A stretch of 64,000 nucleotides of DNA, taken from contig FNZT01000004.1 in NCBI GenBank assembly GCA_900109435.1, positions 38,585 through 102,584 on the forward strand, in the 5' to 3' direction. The stretch comes from Ruminococcus sp. YRD2003. Its GTDB lineage: Bacteria > Bacillota > Clostridia > Oscillospirales > Ruminococcaceae. Under the pieces are notes generated by a model. That model did not search any database, was not told the origin of the DNA, and worked only from the letters and a program-made list of their open reading frames with translations. Numbering within the stretch: position 1 is the stretch's first letter; each line of letters begins with the position of its first letter. A program made the translations under genes and the position numbers. Below are positions 32,760 through 41,683 of this stretch, piece after piece.

Positions 32760-33716
32760 ATGTCAGATATCGTTATCGAGGCAAAGGAACTGACCAAACA
32801 ATATAAGAAGCAAAAAGCCGTCGACGGGGCTTCCTTCCGCATTAAAAAAGGTATGATATGCGGTCTGGTGGGACCAAACGGGGCGGGCAAGACCACTATC
32901 ATGAAAATGCTCGGCGGGCTCGTGCTGCCTACGGACGGAAGCTTTACCATCTTCGGCGGGAGCTCCGAAAAAGAGCTCGCTCACGCCCGCTCGCGCATGA
33001 GCTTCATGATAGAAACGCCATACGCCAAGGAGGAGATGTCCGCGCGCGAGAACCTCGAGAAGCTCCGCCTGCAAAAGGGTATCCCCGACCCAAAACGAGT
33101 GGATGAGGTGCTCGAGATGGTCGGGCTCGCGGACGCGGGGCGCAAGCACGTCGGCAAGTTCTCGCTCGGAATGAGGCAGCGCCTCGGCATTGCGGGGGCT
33201 CTGCTCTCCAAGCCCGAGATAATGGTGCTCGACGAGCCTGTAAACGGTCTCGACCCCGAGGGCATAATCGAGATACGCAATATGCTCAAAAAATTCAACG
33301 AGGAGCTCGACGTCACTATCCTCATTTCCTCGCATATCCTCGCCGAGCTCTCGCAGCTCTGCACAGACTATATGTTCATACGCCGCGGCAAGCTCTTGCA
33401 GACGCTGTCTGCGGAGGAGCTGCATAAGATGTGCGGCGAATACTACCATATCCACACCGACAACGATCCGCTCGCCCTTGTCACCTTGCAGAACAAGCTC
33501 GGCGTACAGAACTGCGATGTCCTCAAAGACGGTACGCTCCGTCTGTTCGAGCGGCTCGACGAGCTCCCGCTGATATCAAAGACGCTCTACGAGAACGGGC
33601 TCACGCCTGTGGAGCTCCACGTACATGAGGCTGACCTCGAATCATACTATATGAAATTGGTAGGTGATGACAATGCTGAACATAATAAAGGAAATGCTGA
33701 GGCAGACAAGGCGTGA
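32760..33716 (+). CDS. ABC transporter ATP-binding protein
   Basis: A 318-residue ATPase of the BcrA/CcmA-like exporter family: Walker A 'GLVGPNGAGKTT', signature 'KFSLGMRQRLGIA', Walker B 'PEIMVLDEPVNGLDP' and the H-loop in 'ILISSHILAEL'. A C-terminal domain of about 90 residues follows, as in bacitracin/lantibiotic-type exporters. The start at 32760 follows AAAGGAGG; a longer frame from 32679 has no site. It is the first gene of a four-gene unit with two permeases and an S41 protease. Its 3' end overlaps the first permease by about 44-53 bp. Confidence 0.92.
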   Translation: MSDIVIEAKELTKQYKKQKAVDGASFRIKKGMICGLVGPNGAGKTTIMKMLGGLVLPTDGSFTIFGGSSEKELAHARSRMSFMIETPYAKEEMSARENLEKLRLQKGIPDPKRVDEVLEMVGLADAGRKHVGKFSLGMRQRLGIAGALLSKPEIMVLDEPVNGLDPEGIIEIRNMLKKFNEELDVTILISSHILAELSQLCTDYMFIRRGKLLQTLSAEELHKMCGEYYHIHTDNDPLALVTLQNKLGVQNCDVLKDGTLRLFERLDELPLISKTLYENGLTPVELHVHEADLESYYMKLVGDDNAEHNKGNAEADKA

Positions 33717-34452
33717 CAAGCTGCTGTGGTTCGGTGCGGTGTACATTTTTATCATGTTTGCCACTGTGTTCACCGATAACGGTCTGACATCCGATACGGG
33801 CAGCAGCTTTTTCGGCTTCGCTATGCAGTCGGTGTCAATTATTACGCCTATTATCCTCGGGACGATGGCGGCAAGGATATGCGGAGCCGACCTCCGCGAC
33901 AAGACCGCAAACTATGAGCTCCTCTTCGGCAAGAAGCGCTGGGAGGTCTACTTCGGCAGGTTCATTGCCTCTCTTATCGCGTGCTTCACTGTGATGACCG
34001 TGATATTCGCCGTGATAATCGCGCTCCCGACCGCTCTCAACGGCTGGGGCGAGAGCCTGAGCGCCCGCAATGCCGCCGCGCATCTGGCGCTGGTGTACCC
34101 GATAATGTTCAGGATATTGTGCTTCTTTACGGCGTTCACCTTCCTGTGCAGGAACGATATCATCGCTTTCGTTGTCGCTGTTGTCGGCACGGGGCTGATG
34201 TTCGTGTTCGTCTTTGCGATGCTGAATCTGGCTGATATCGAGCTGACGTGGCACCTCGCGCTCAGCGACATGGTGCATATTATTGACTTCTCGAACACAA
34301 CACAGGGCTTCGCTGACGGCAGGGACATCACCGTATACAAGGCTCCGATAGAGACTGCGGCGGCTGTGCGCTCGCTGCTTGCGTCGTTCGGGATAGGCTC
34401 GTTCTGGCTCTTCGGCGGCTATATGCTGTTCCGCAAGCGAGATATTTCATAA
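33673..34452 (+). CDS. ABC transporter permease (ABC-2 type)
   Basis: About 259 residues with six membrane helices, first at about 17-37, and the cytosolic loop 'ADLRDKTANYELLFGKKRWEVYFGR' typical of ABC-2 permeases of the BcrB/LanFEG group. It pairs with the ATPase at 32760. Three start codons lie together (GTG 33664, ATG 33667, ATG 33673); I take 33673 because GGTG sits 6 bases upstream. It shares its fold with the next permease, suggesting a heterodimer. Substrate unknown; the family exports lipids or peptide antibiotics. Confidence 0.85.
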   Translation: MLNIIKEMLRQTRRDKLLWFGAVYIFIMFATVFTDNGLTSDTGSSFFGFAMQSVSIITPIILGTMAARICGADLRDKTANYELLFGKKRWEVYFGRFIASLIACFTVMTVIFAVIIALPTALNGWGESLSARNAAAHLALVYPIMFRILCFFTAFTFLCRNDIIAFVVAVVGTGLMFVFVFAMLNLADIELTWHLALSDMVHIIDFSNTTQGFADGRDITVYKAPIETAAAVRSLLASFGIGSFWLFGGYMLFRKRDIS

Positions 34453-34464
34453 GGAGGGACTGCT

Positions 34465-35268
34465 ATGCTCGATATTATGCGTTTTCAGTTCCGTCAGCTG
34501 ATAAGGAAAAAGGTAGTCTATGCCATCACTCTGCTGATATTCGTTGTTCTGTTCATGTGTATGTTTTTCAGCGGTTCGGCTGAAGACCCCGTCACTAAGG
34601 CGTCCGAATTCGTGCCCGAAATGCTGTCGGTATTCATGGGATGTGCGGCTCTCGCGGCGGGGGCGCTCGTGGGAATGGTCAGCGGCGACGATATGTCCGA
34701 CAAGACTATAAACCACGAGATAATGGCAGGCAGGAGCCGTGCCGCGTCCTACCTCGGGCGCGTGATACCCGTGCTCATCGCAGCTCCGATAGTGGCGCTG
34801 ATAGTGTACGGAGCTCCGTTCCTGCTGTACGGCGCGCTGTACGGCTGGGGAGATACTCTCCCCGCCTCTGCGGTGCTGGTGCGGTGCCTGCTCGCAATGC
34901 TGCCCATGCTGAGGCTGTGCGCCTTTATGGCGATGCTCACCTTCATTGCCAAGAATGCGATGTTGACAGTTGCGGCTGCAATGGCGCCGAGCTTCATCAC
35001 CATCGGGCTTGCAACGGGAGAGGCGCAGTCCTCTGCAATTCTCAGCAGACTCATGGAGCGCCCGTGGCTTATCAGCGTCGCAGACCTCGCGTTCTATGGC
35101 TCGTTCGACAGCTGGTACACCTACGACCTGAATATGAATATGTATATGACGTACTACCCGTCGATACCTGCGGGAAATATAGCTCTGACGGTGATTCTTT
35201 CGCTCGCGATGACGGCGGTGTACATCGTCATCGGCTATCACTATTTCCACTTCGATGACATGAACTGA
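34465..35268 (+). CDS. ABC transporter permease (ABC-2 type), second subunit
   Basis: A 267-residue six-helix protein, 12 bp after the first permease and preceded by AAGGAGGG. It keeps the loop 'GDDMSDKTINHEIMAGRSRAASYLGR', the same motif as in the first permease ('DLRDKTANYELLFGK'), so the two arose by duplication. With 32760 it forms an ATPase plus two-permease exporter of the kind often linked to bacteriocin immunity or antibiotic export. No regulator or two-component pair adjoins it. Confidence 0.85.
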   Translation: MLDIMRFQFRQLIRKKVVYAITLLIFVVLFMCMFFSGSAEDPVTKASEFVPEMLSVFMGCAALAAGALVGMVSGDDMSDKTINHEIMAGRSRAASYLGRVIPVLIAAPIVALIVYGAPFLLYGALYGWGDTLPASAVLVRCLLAMLPMLRLCAFMAMLTFIAKNAMLTVAAAMAPSFITIGLATGEAQSSAILSRLMERPWLISVADLAFYGSFDSWYTYDLNMNMYMTYYPSIPAGNIALTVILSLAMTAVYIVIGYHYFHFDDMN

Positions 35269-35284
35269 AAGGAGGCGGCACTAT

Positions 35285-36985
35285 ATGAAGCTTTGGGACA
35301 TAATAAGAATCTGCGCGTGTATCGTCTCCTGCGGCGTACTGTGGTGGGCGGCAGGACGCTCGGAAAAGATAAAGAGCCCGAAATGGCGCAGACTGTGGCT
35401 GCTTGCGCCGCTGCTCGCTCTGCCGATAGACAAGCTCGGGCCCGAGCTCTCGATGATACCGCTGTATATCGGCGCGGTGGTGGCGTTCTTCGGCTTCTTT
35501 ATGCAGAAAAAGCAGGCAAAGCGCGTACTCGCGCTCGCGGGGGCGGTTTGCATGGCGCTGAGCTTCCCCGTCTGCCTGCTGAATCCCCGCTATCGCGCCC
35601 GCGACTTCAAGGGCGACTTCGAGAAGCTCTACGGCTGTATGCGCGAACACTACGTTCTCACCGAACACAAGGGCATCGACTGGGACGCCCTCTATGACGA
35701 GTATCAGCCAATCTTCGCCGACATAGACAAGCGTCAGGACGTCGGCGCGAACGCGATAGTGTGGGGAAGATTCTGCGGAGAGTTCCACGACGGTCACGTC
35801 AATTATGTCTACAGCAAGGATGCTGTCGGAGATGTGAACAAGGCCCTGAAAGAGGCTCTCGGCAACGACTACGGGCTCGCGGTCATGCACTGCACGGACG
35901 GGAGCTTCGCGGCGGTGAATGTGGACGACAGCCTCGCGGCTTACGGCATACACAACGGCACCGTGATAACAGCGTGGGACGGCAAGGCTCCCGACGAGGT
36001 GAGCAAGTCCTCGCCGCTGTATGACTGCAATATCTTCTCCTACAACGAGGAGATCGAGGAGGGAAACTTCGAGATAGCAAGTTTCCCCGACATCGACAAT
36101 GAGGTCTTCTGGAGCGCGATATTTGCGGCGGGTATCGGCGGAGACAGCGTCGAGGTAACTTATATCGCCGACGACGGCTCGGAGCAGACAGCCCGCCTCT
36201 CAAGAATAGGCGACTACGCCGAGCGCTTTGCCGACACGCTCAAAAAATTGAATAATGGCGTGAATATCGGTAATCTCCAGTGGAAAAAGGTGAGCGATAC
36301 TGTCGCTTGCCTCCGCATCAAGGGCATGAGCTTCGACTCGAAGTCCTATGACTCCGCGGACGACGACGCCTACGACGAGATGAAGTACGAGCTCCGCGAG
36401 ACTATACTACGGTATCAGTCCGAGGGCGTGAAGGACGTCATCATCGACCTGCGAAGCAATGGCGGCGGCTCGCCGCATATGGTCAACGGTGTGCTTTCGC
36501 TGTTCGCGCCCAAGGGCGAGCACTACAGCCTCACCAACGCCGTGTGGGACAGGGAGAACTCCTGCTGGGCAAGAAACGAGGACGGCAGCTATGTCCGCGG
36601 GGACGATATCACCTATCAGGGTGAGCAGCTCCTCGGCGACGGCAGAGTCATCGTCATTGTCAATTCCCAAAGCGTCAGCGCCGCGGATATGATGACAAAA
36701 GAGGCCGAGAGTCTCGATAATATGACGGTCATCGGCTTCACGGGCCCTAACGGTTCGTCGCAGGCTGTGGGAATGAAGTCGGCGCGGAACGGAAGTATCA
36801 GCTTCTCGAACTGCATCGTTCTCGATAATGACGGCAGTATAATGATAGATTCGGGTACCGACAGGCAGAGCTCCAACGGCGACGGCGTGCAGATAGTGGA
36901 GTTCGGCTCAGAGGCGATAAGCGCACTGTTTGACAGCGGCGAGGACTATCTCCTGAACACCGCTCTGGAAATGCTTGAACATTAA
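35285..36985 (+). CDS. Membrane-anchored S41 family peptidase
   Basis: A 566-residue protein: three membrane segments in residues 1-95, then an extracytoplasmic region with a TPR/PDZ-like part ('AAYGIHNGTVITAWDGKAPDEV') and an S41 (tail-specific protease) core. Core motifs are 'VIIDLRSNGGGSPHMVNGVLSLF', 'VIVNSQSVSAADMMTKEAESLDN' (candidate catalytic Ser and Lys) and 'VIGFTGPNGSSQAVG'. It follows the ABC exporter by 16 bp with AAAGGAGG, so it is in that operon and may process or clear the exported product. The palindromic element at 36988 begins 2 bp after its stop. Confidence 0.85.
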   Translation: MKLWDIIRICACIVSCGVLWWAAGRSEKIKSPKWRRLWLLAPLLALPIDKLGPELSMIPLYIGAVVAFFGFFMQKKQAKRVLALAGAVCMALSFPVCLLNPRYRARDFKGDFEKLYGCMREHYVLTEHKGIDWDALYDEYQPIFADIDKRQDVGANAIVWGRFCGEFHDGHVNYVYSKDAVGDVNKALKEALGNDYGLAVMHCTDGSFAAVNVDDSLAAYGIHNGTVITAWDGKAPDEVSKSSPLYDCNIFSYNEEIEEGNFEIASFPDIDNEVFWSAIFAAGIGGDSVEVTYIADDGSEQTARLSRIGDYAERFADTLKKLNNGVNIGNLQWKKVSDTVACLRIKGMSFDSKSYDSADDDAYDEMKYELRETILRYQSEGVKDVIIDLRSNGGGSPHMVNGVLSLFAPKGEHYSLTNAVWDRENSCWARNEDGSYVRGDDITYQGEQLLGDGRVIVIVNSQSVSAADMMTKEAESLDNMTVIGFTGPNGSSQAVGMKSARNGSISFSNCIVLDNDGSIMIDSGTDRQSSNGDGVQIVEFGSEAISALFDSGEDYLLNTALEMLEH

Positions 36986-36987
36986 CA

Positions 36988-37302
36988 CAAAGGGAGCAGC
37001 TTTAGGACTGTATTCATACAGAAGCAATACGGAGTATTTATTGAGGGAAACCCTTTTGAAAAAGGGTTCTCCCTCAAACTCCCTTCCTAAAACTTTCAAT
37101 TTAAATTTTGCCCCTATGGGGTACTCTACTGATACGAAAAGAGTAAGTCTTTCTTTTCAATGAGAGTACCCCATAGGGGCAAAATTTGGACTAAAAGTCT
37201 TTGGAAGGGGGCTCGGGGGAGAACCTTTCTTCAGAAAGGTTTCCCCCGATAAACATCCCGTAATGCTTCCGTATAGGTACAGTCCTAAAGCTGCTCCCTT
37301 TG
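36988..37302. repeat. Palindromic dispersed element, full-length form (~315 bp)
   Basis: The two arms of about 145 bp are inverted copies of one another. The outer 25 bp (36988-37012, CAAAGGGAGCAGC..., against 37278-37302) match exactly. Inside follow the family motif (CTGTA..ATAC.GAAGCA.TACGG), a nested AAACC-type hairpin, and the inner word GCCCCTATGGGGTACTCT. The element fills the whole gap between the convergent S41 and PBP genes (2 bp and 1 bp from their stops). It is non-coding. Confidence 0.9.
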
Positions 37303-37303
37303 A

Positions 37304-38956
37304 TCAGTGGCGAGGGCACTCGGCGGGGAGCTCGCCCTCGCGGTAGTAGCCTGTTTCCGTTTTCGGGCACCCCTTTCGCGCGAGACCGCCGCTCTCGGTG
37401 CAGTATTCCGCAGTGATGACGCTGCTGTCGGGCGTGAAAGTCTTGACCTGCCTGTCCGCGCGCTCCATAATGGCTTTCCATATGCTCGCGGGGAGCTTGT
37501 ACTCGGTGCGGTCTATGACGGAGTTGCCGTCGTCGTAGCCTATCCACACCGCTGCGCTGTATTCGGGTGTTGCTCCGACAAACAGTCTGTCCGTATCGCT
37601 GCCGTAGTCGTTGTCGACCGTGCCTGTCTTGCCGATGACCTCGCTGCCGTCATCGAGGCGGGCTGCCTGCGCGATACCGTCGTCCTTGCAGATATTGTAA
37701 TACAGCAGACGATTCATTATCCATGCGTCGGCTGAGGTGAGAGCCTGTATCTCGGTGCTCTCACGCTCGGCGAGGATGTTGCCGTCCTTATCGGTCACGC
37801 GGGTGTAAAAGCGCGGCGCGGAGTATATGCCTCCCCTGCCGAAAACACTGTATGCAGCCGCAAGCTCCGTCATCGGCACCCCTCTCTCAAGGTAGCCGAG
37901 TGAGATGGAGGAGATGTCGGCGTCGCGGTCGGTGAGGGTAGTGAAGCCGAGGTTTTCCCGCATGAATGCGAGACATCTGTCGCCTCCGAGCTCTGTGGCG
38001 AGCCGCACGGGCACGGTGTTCTTCGACTGCCTGAGCGCGTAGGTCACTGTGATGTCGCCGTCGTAGATGCGGTCGTAGTTGCGGGGCCATGCATTCGGGG
38101 TGTTCGCGTTTATCGTCGGCTCGTCGTGTACCGTCGAAGAAAAGCTTATCATGCCCTCCGCAAGCGCAGGAGAGTACACGGACAGCGGCTTTATCGACGA
38201 GCCCGTTCTGTGCAGTGTGCGGTATGCGCGGTTGTAGGCGGTGTTGCCGCGGTTGCCTGCCGCAATGGCGATGACGTCGCCGCTCATATTCGTCACCGCG
38301 CAGGCTGACTGCGGGAATATGTTCGGCACGTCGGAAAAGCTGCTCGGGTCGGCGTAGACCTCGTCGACTGCCGCCTGCATGGAGGGCGAAAAAGGCGTTT
38401 CGACCGTCACGCCGTCGGAGTAGAGGAGCTCGAATGCCCTGCCGCGCTCACAGCCCTGCTGCTCGGCGATATCGGTGACTATCTGTTCCGTCATGGCGTC
38501 GAAGTAGGCGTTGTCGGGGATTCGGTTCGCGTACTGAGCCTGCGGGCTGACCGACGAGGCTGCTCTGCCGCCCGTGAGTGCAGGCACATAGTCGGCGGGG
38601 GAGGCGGCTATCTCAGCCATTGTCTGCCATTCCGCATCCGTCAGCGATGAGGCGTACTTGCCGAAATAGACTACGGAGGCAAGCCCTACGCCGAAAACGT
38701 TCTCGCCGAAGTATATGCTGTCTGCGTTTTCGGGGGTGAACTTTACTCCCGCCGCTTTGCAGACGGCTTCGGGCTTTGACGGGTCGAGGTCACTGTAGCT
38801 GACCTCGTAAAGCTGAGATACGGGCAGTGTGTATTCGCTGCCGTCTGCCGCCTTTACCGCGGGGGCTGAGTATGTATGCGGTGCGCTCCCCTTGTCCGAG
38901 CACGCCGCCAGCGGCAGACACATCGCTGCCGCGATAAATGCTGTGAGCTTATGCAT
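37304..38956 (-). CDS. Lipoprotein penicillin-binding protein (PBP1-like transpeptidase, eroded GT51)
   Basis: A 550-residue protein with a lipobox signal (LAAC, Cys at residue 19), unusual for a PBP. A segment at about 80-130 ('VVYFGKYASSLTDAEWQTMAEIAASPADYVPAL') matches only the end of the GT51 glycosyltransferase domain, and the catalytic Glu motif region is absent. The transpeptidase domain is complete: 'TGSSIKP' (SxxK), 'RQSKNTVPVR' (SxN) and 'VIGKTGTVDND' (KTG). It should form peptidoglycan cross-links but not glycan strands. Its ATG overlaps the upstream O-antigen-ligase-like gene by 8 bp (ATGCATAA), so the two are translationally coupled. Confidence 0.85.
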   Translation of the reverse strand: MHKLTAFIAAAMCLPLAACSDKGSAPHTYSAPAVKAADGSEYTLPVSQLYEVSYSDLDPSKPEAVCKAAGVKFTPENADSIYFGENVFGVGLASVVYFGKYASSLTDAEWQTMAEIAASPADYVPALTGGRAASSVSPQAQYANRIPDNAYFDAMTEQIVTDIAEQQGCERGRAFELLYSDGVTVETPFSPSMQAAVDEVYADPSSFSDVPNIFPQSACAVTNMSGDVIAIAAGNRGNTAYNRAYRTLHRTGSSIKPLSVYSPALAEGMISFSSTVHDEPTINANTPNAWPRNYDRIYDGDITVTYALRQSKNTVPVRLATELGGDRCLAFMRENLGFTTLTDRDADISSISLGYLERGVPMTELAAAYSVFGRGGIYSAPRFYTRVTDKDGNILAERESTEIQALTSADAWIMNRLLYYNICKDDGIAQAARLDDGSEVIGKTGTVDNDYGSDTDRLFVGATPEYSAAVWIGYDDGNSVIDRTEYKLPASIWKAIMERADRQVKTFTPDSSVITAEYCTESGGLARKGCPKTETGYYREGELPAECPRH

Positions 38957-40814
38957 TTGCCTTCTCCTTTCCGAAGTCTATGAGCATTCCGTATGCTGCT
39001 CCGAGGAAGAGCCAGAATGTCGGCTCGACTGCGATATTGCCGTCGTTGACTGTGCCCTCGGTGAGGAAGCCGACTATCCCTGCGCACAGACATACGAAGA
39101 ACAGCTTGTTCCTGTCGGCGAGAAGGGCTTCCTTGTCCCATTTAAGAGCGCTCTTCGCACTGCCGAGGAGGAAGGCTCCGAACAGCACGAGAAGCGCGAT
39201 GAGCGCGGGTATGCCGCAGGTCAGCGCTATCTGGAGGTAGCGGCAGTGGGGCTTGTCGACTATGAGGTGGTATGTTCCGTTCGTGTTGCTGAGACCGACT
39301 ATGTCGTTCTGCACGAACTCGAACGGGAAGCTGCCCATGCCCTTGCCGAAAAGTATGCACTCCTTCAGTATCGGCAGCGAATTCGCCCATATATAGCCTC
39401 GTCCCGTAGCTATGCCGTAGAAGCGCGTGAGGGAGCTGTTCGCCATGGGCGCGGCGGGGATGTCGCCGAGGAGCGTGCGGTTCTGCGCGATGAGCTTCAA
39501 GCCGTCGGTCGTGACGGCAAAGTCAAGAGAGCTGTCGTAGCCGAGGTCGACGTACATTATGCCCTCGACAAGCACGATGTTGATGTCGGCGTCCTGCGCG
39601 TCGTCGTGTATCAGCAGGTGGGTGCGGTCGGAGCTGTCAGCCGTGTACTTCAAGCCCTTGTCCGAAACCGCGGAAAGGGTCTCTCCGCTCTCGTACGGGG
39701 GCGTTATCGTGTAGCCCGAGCCCTCTGCGGCGATGCGGAGCTCCCTGCCCTCTATCTCCGCGCTTTTCAGCGTGTATACCGACGGTTCGGATTCGTATGT
39801 GCCCGCGTTGGTGACGCTCTTGATGATGTTGGAGGTGAAGTCGTGACCCGTGGCAAGGTCGAGTGCTATCGTCAGCACCGCAAACGCCGCCGCTGCCGCA
39901 AATACGGCTCTCAGCGGTATCAGGTGCTTGATGATGAAGTACGCGAGCAGGCATACGAGCTCCGCGGCGATAACGTAGAAGGCGGCGGTTGCGTTGGTCA
40001 TTATGCCTGCTGCGAATACCGCTGCCGCAAGCGCTCCCGCAGCTATGCGTGAAGCCGCTTTTTTAGCCGCAAATACGGCGTATACCGCTATCGGGAAAAC
40101 GAGTACGAAGAACTCGCCCGTGTAGTTGGAGTTGTAGAAGGTCAGCACCGATTCGCGGAAGTCGTTGCCGATAGTGAGCGACTCCGCCGCTGTACGGTAC
40201 TTCGCGGGCGCTATCAGGTACTTCATGAACGGCAGCTCCATAAGCGGCGTTACAGTGTACTCGAATATGGCGAGCAGCGCCGATACCGCCGTGAGCGTGA
40301 GGAACGCTTTGCGGAAAAATCCCGTCATCCGCGCGCCGCTTATGTAATTGATGCCGAAAAGGAATATCACGCTGTAGGAGAATATGGCGAGAAGCCCCTC
40401 GTATTCGGTGCATAGCCCGAACAGTACCACTTCCTTGTGCTCCGATAACAGCGCCGATATGCACGCGAACAGCAGGTACGCTCCCGCACAGACTGCGGGA
40501 AGCAGCCCCCTGCGCGTGAACAGGCGGTTCTCCCTGCACGGCGCGTCGGGGAATATGCGCTCTCCGACTGCGTACAGGCATACTCCGCACGCGATGACAA
40601 GATATACTACCTCCTTGCAGTACAGGAACCAGTCTGCGTACAGTCCGTTCGTGTTCGCGAACAGCTCCGACGAGCGCCCCGTGAGCTTGTCGATGTGCAG
40701 CCTGACCGCATACACCGCGAACAGCAGCGCGCTGATGACCGTCACCGTGAATATCCTGCGATAGCGCGGCAGCTCGGACACTGTGCTGCGCTCTTTCTTG
40801 CTCTTTACTGACAT
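38949..40814 (-). CDS. O-antigen ligase-like (WaaL/Wzy family) membrane protein
   Basis: A 621-residue protein with about ten to twelve membrane helices. An extracytoplasmic region of about 150 residues at 335-485 ('YTLKSAEIEGRELRIAAEGS', 'DINIVLVEGIMYVDLG') lies between the two helical halves, followed by 'LFGKGMGSFPFEFVQND' and 'PHCRYLQIALTCGIPALIAL'. This 'H.. Y L Q ... G I' pattern is typical of Wzy_C/O-antigen ligases, which join polyprenyl-linked glycans or transfer them to acceptors outside the membrane. The inserted beta-rich region is larger than usual. Coupled to the PBP gene downstream, it may attach or polymerise a glycan at the cell wall (inference). Confidence 0.78.
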   Translation of the reverse strand: MSVKSKKERSTVSELPRYRRIFTVTVISALLFAVYAVRLHIDKLTGRSSELFANTNGLYADWFLYCKEVVYLVIACGVCLYAVGERIFPDAPCRENRLFTRRGLLPAVCAGAYLLFACISALLSEHKEVVLFGLCTEYEGLLAIFSYSVIFLFGINYISGARMTGFFRKAFLTLTAVSALLAIFEYTVTPLMELPFMKYLIAPAKYRTAAESLTIGNDFRESVLTFYNSNYTGEFFVLVFPIAVYAVFAAKKAASRIAAGALAAAVFAAGIMTNATAAFYVIAAELVCLLAYFIIKHLIPLRAVFAAAAAFAVLTIALDLATGHDFTSNIIKSVTNAGTYESEPSVYTLKSAEIEGRELRIAAEGSGYTITPPYESGETLSAVSDKGLKYTADSSDRTHLLIHDDAQDADINIVLVEGIMYVDLGYDSSLDFAVTTDGLKLIAQNRTLLGDIPAAPMANSSLTRFYGIATGRGYIWANSLPILKECILFGKGMGSFPFEFVQNDIVGLSNTNGTYHLIVDKPHCRYLQIALTCGIPALIALLVLFGAFLLGSAKSALKWDKEALLADRNKLFFVCLCAGIVGFLTEGTVNDGNIAVEPTFWLFLGAAYGMLIDFGKEKANA

Positions 40815-40834
40815 TTCGGCTTACCTCCGTATCA

Positions 40835-40918
40835 AGGCAGCGCTGCACAAAGTCAGCCTGCGGCTTTGCACAGGTGCTGACCGCGCTTTCTCGGCGCGGG
40901 CTTCGTGCGGTGCTGCCC
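40835..40918. repeat. GGCAACACCGCAC palindromic element, copy 3
   Basis: Begins GGCAGCGCTGCACAAAG and ends with CTTCGTGCGGTGCTGCC, its imperfect complement; about 84 bp. It is a diverged member of the family at 13426-13600, located in the 5' region of the O-antigen-ligase-like gene. Confidence 0.7.
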
Positions 40919-40999
40919 AAACTGATTACTATTCTACCACATTTCCCCGACGTTTGCAACTTTTTATGCGCGCCATGCGCCTTGCTGCCTCGTACCCCC

Positions 41000-41028
41000 T
41001 TGACAAACACGCAAGCTTGTGGTATCAT
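41000..41028 (+). promoter_or_regulatory. Promoter of the T-box / thrS unit
   Basis: TTGACA (41000-41005) and TATCAT (41023-41028), 17-bp spacer; transcription would start near 41035, at the base of the T-box leader. Confidence 0.85.
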
Positions 41029-41035
41029 ATATCCT

Positions 41036-41274
41036 ATACAGCAAAGCTTTGACGAGGAAGGCTTTATCCATTCCGCCGCTTTCCAGAGAGCTGCCGTTCG
41101 GTGCGAGGCAGCAGCTGCACGGATAACGCTCACCGCCTCCGAGCTCGCCCAATAAGCGACGGGTGCTCCCGTTACAGAGCCAATGAGATACGGAGCATAC
41201 CTCCGTGTGAATCAGGGTGGAACCACGGTATTTTATCGTCCCTTGTGCCTATTTCAGGCGTGAGGGGCTTTTTT
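41036..41274 (+). ncRNA. T-box riboswitch, threonine specific (ACC specifier)
   Basis: A leader RNA that senses uncharged tRNA. Seen are stem I elements (GACGAGGAAGG, AGAGAGCTGCC followed by GGTGcgaGGCAGC), the specifier region with codon ACC at 41132-41134 followed by GCCTCCGAG, the T-box antiterminator AGGGTGGAACCACGG at 41214-41228, and a terminator (CCCTTGTGCCT-atttc-AGGCGTGAGGGG plus T6) at 41240-41274. ACC is a Thr codon, and thrS lies downstream at 42253, which supports the reading. Between them are two other genes, so threonine starvation should raise expression of all three. Confidence 0.92.
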
Positions 41275-41301
41275 GTCACCTTGCGCGCGGGAGGTGAAGA
41301 T

Positions 41302-41682
41302 TTGAGCAATATCAAGTACAACGAGCAGGAAGAGGCTTTCGAGCTCCCATACAAGCTGTGGGACGAGACTGCGAATGTTCGCTTCTACGTCGGCGAGGAA
41401 GCCGATATAATCAAAAACCTTAAAGACGTCGCCGCGAAGCTCGCTAAACTCGACGGCAGCCGCCGACAGATCGCAGAGCTCCTCATTGATGACGGCTTCT
41501 ACGAGGGCGGCGACCCCGATGCCCTCGCGAAAATTCTCGCGCTCGCCAATGTGTACGTAGATTTCGATGACGAGGATATCGTCCTCTGCTTCGATGTCTC
41601 CACCGACGACGGCTTTATGAAGGCGCCCGCCCACGTCGAGCTGTTCGGCGAGTTGTTTGAATTGACGGGGTGGGTCGAGTGA
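41302..41682 (+). CDS. Small acidic protein, function unknown (first gene after the T-box)
   Basis: A 126-residue acidic protein, no signal peptide or membrane helix: 'NVRFYVGEEADIIKNLKDVAAKLAKLDGSRRQIAELLID', 'VYVDFDDEDIVLCFDVSTDDGFMKAPAHVELFGELFELTGW'. I do not recognise the family; the composition and size recall small DUF proteins found near toxins, but nothing specific supports that. The TTG at 41302 is chosen since GGGAGGTGAAGA is just upstream and earlier in-frame codons lie inside the T-box terminator. Its stop is followed after one base by the RAYT start. It is the first gene read when the T-box antiterminates. Confidence 0.7.
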   Translation: MSNIKYNEQEEAFELPYKLWDETANVRFYVGEEADIIKNLKDVAAKLAKLDGSRRQIAELLIDDGFYEGGDPDALAKILALANVYVDFDDEDIVLCFDVSTDDGFMKAPAHVELFGELFELTGWVE

Positions 41683-41683
41683 T

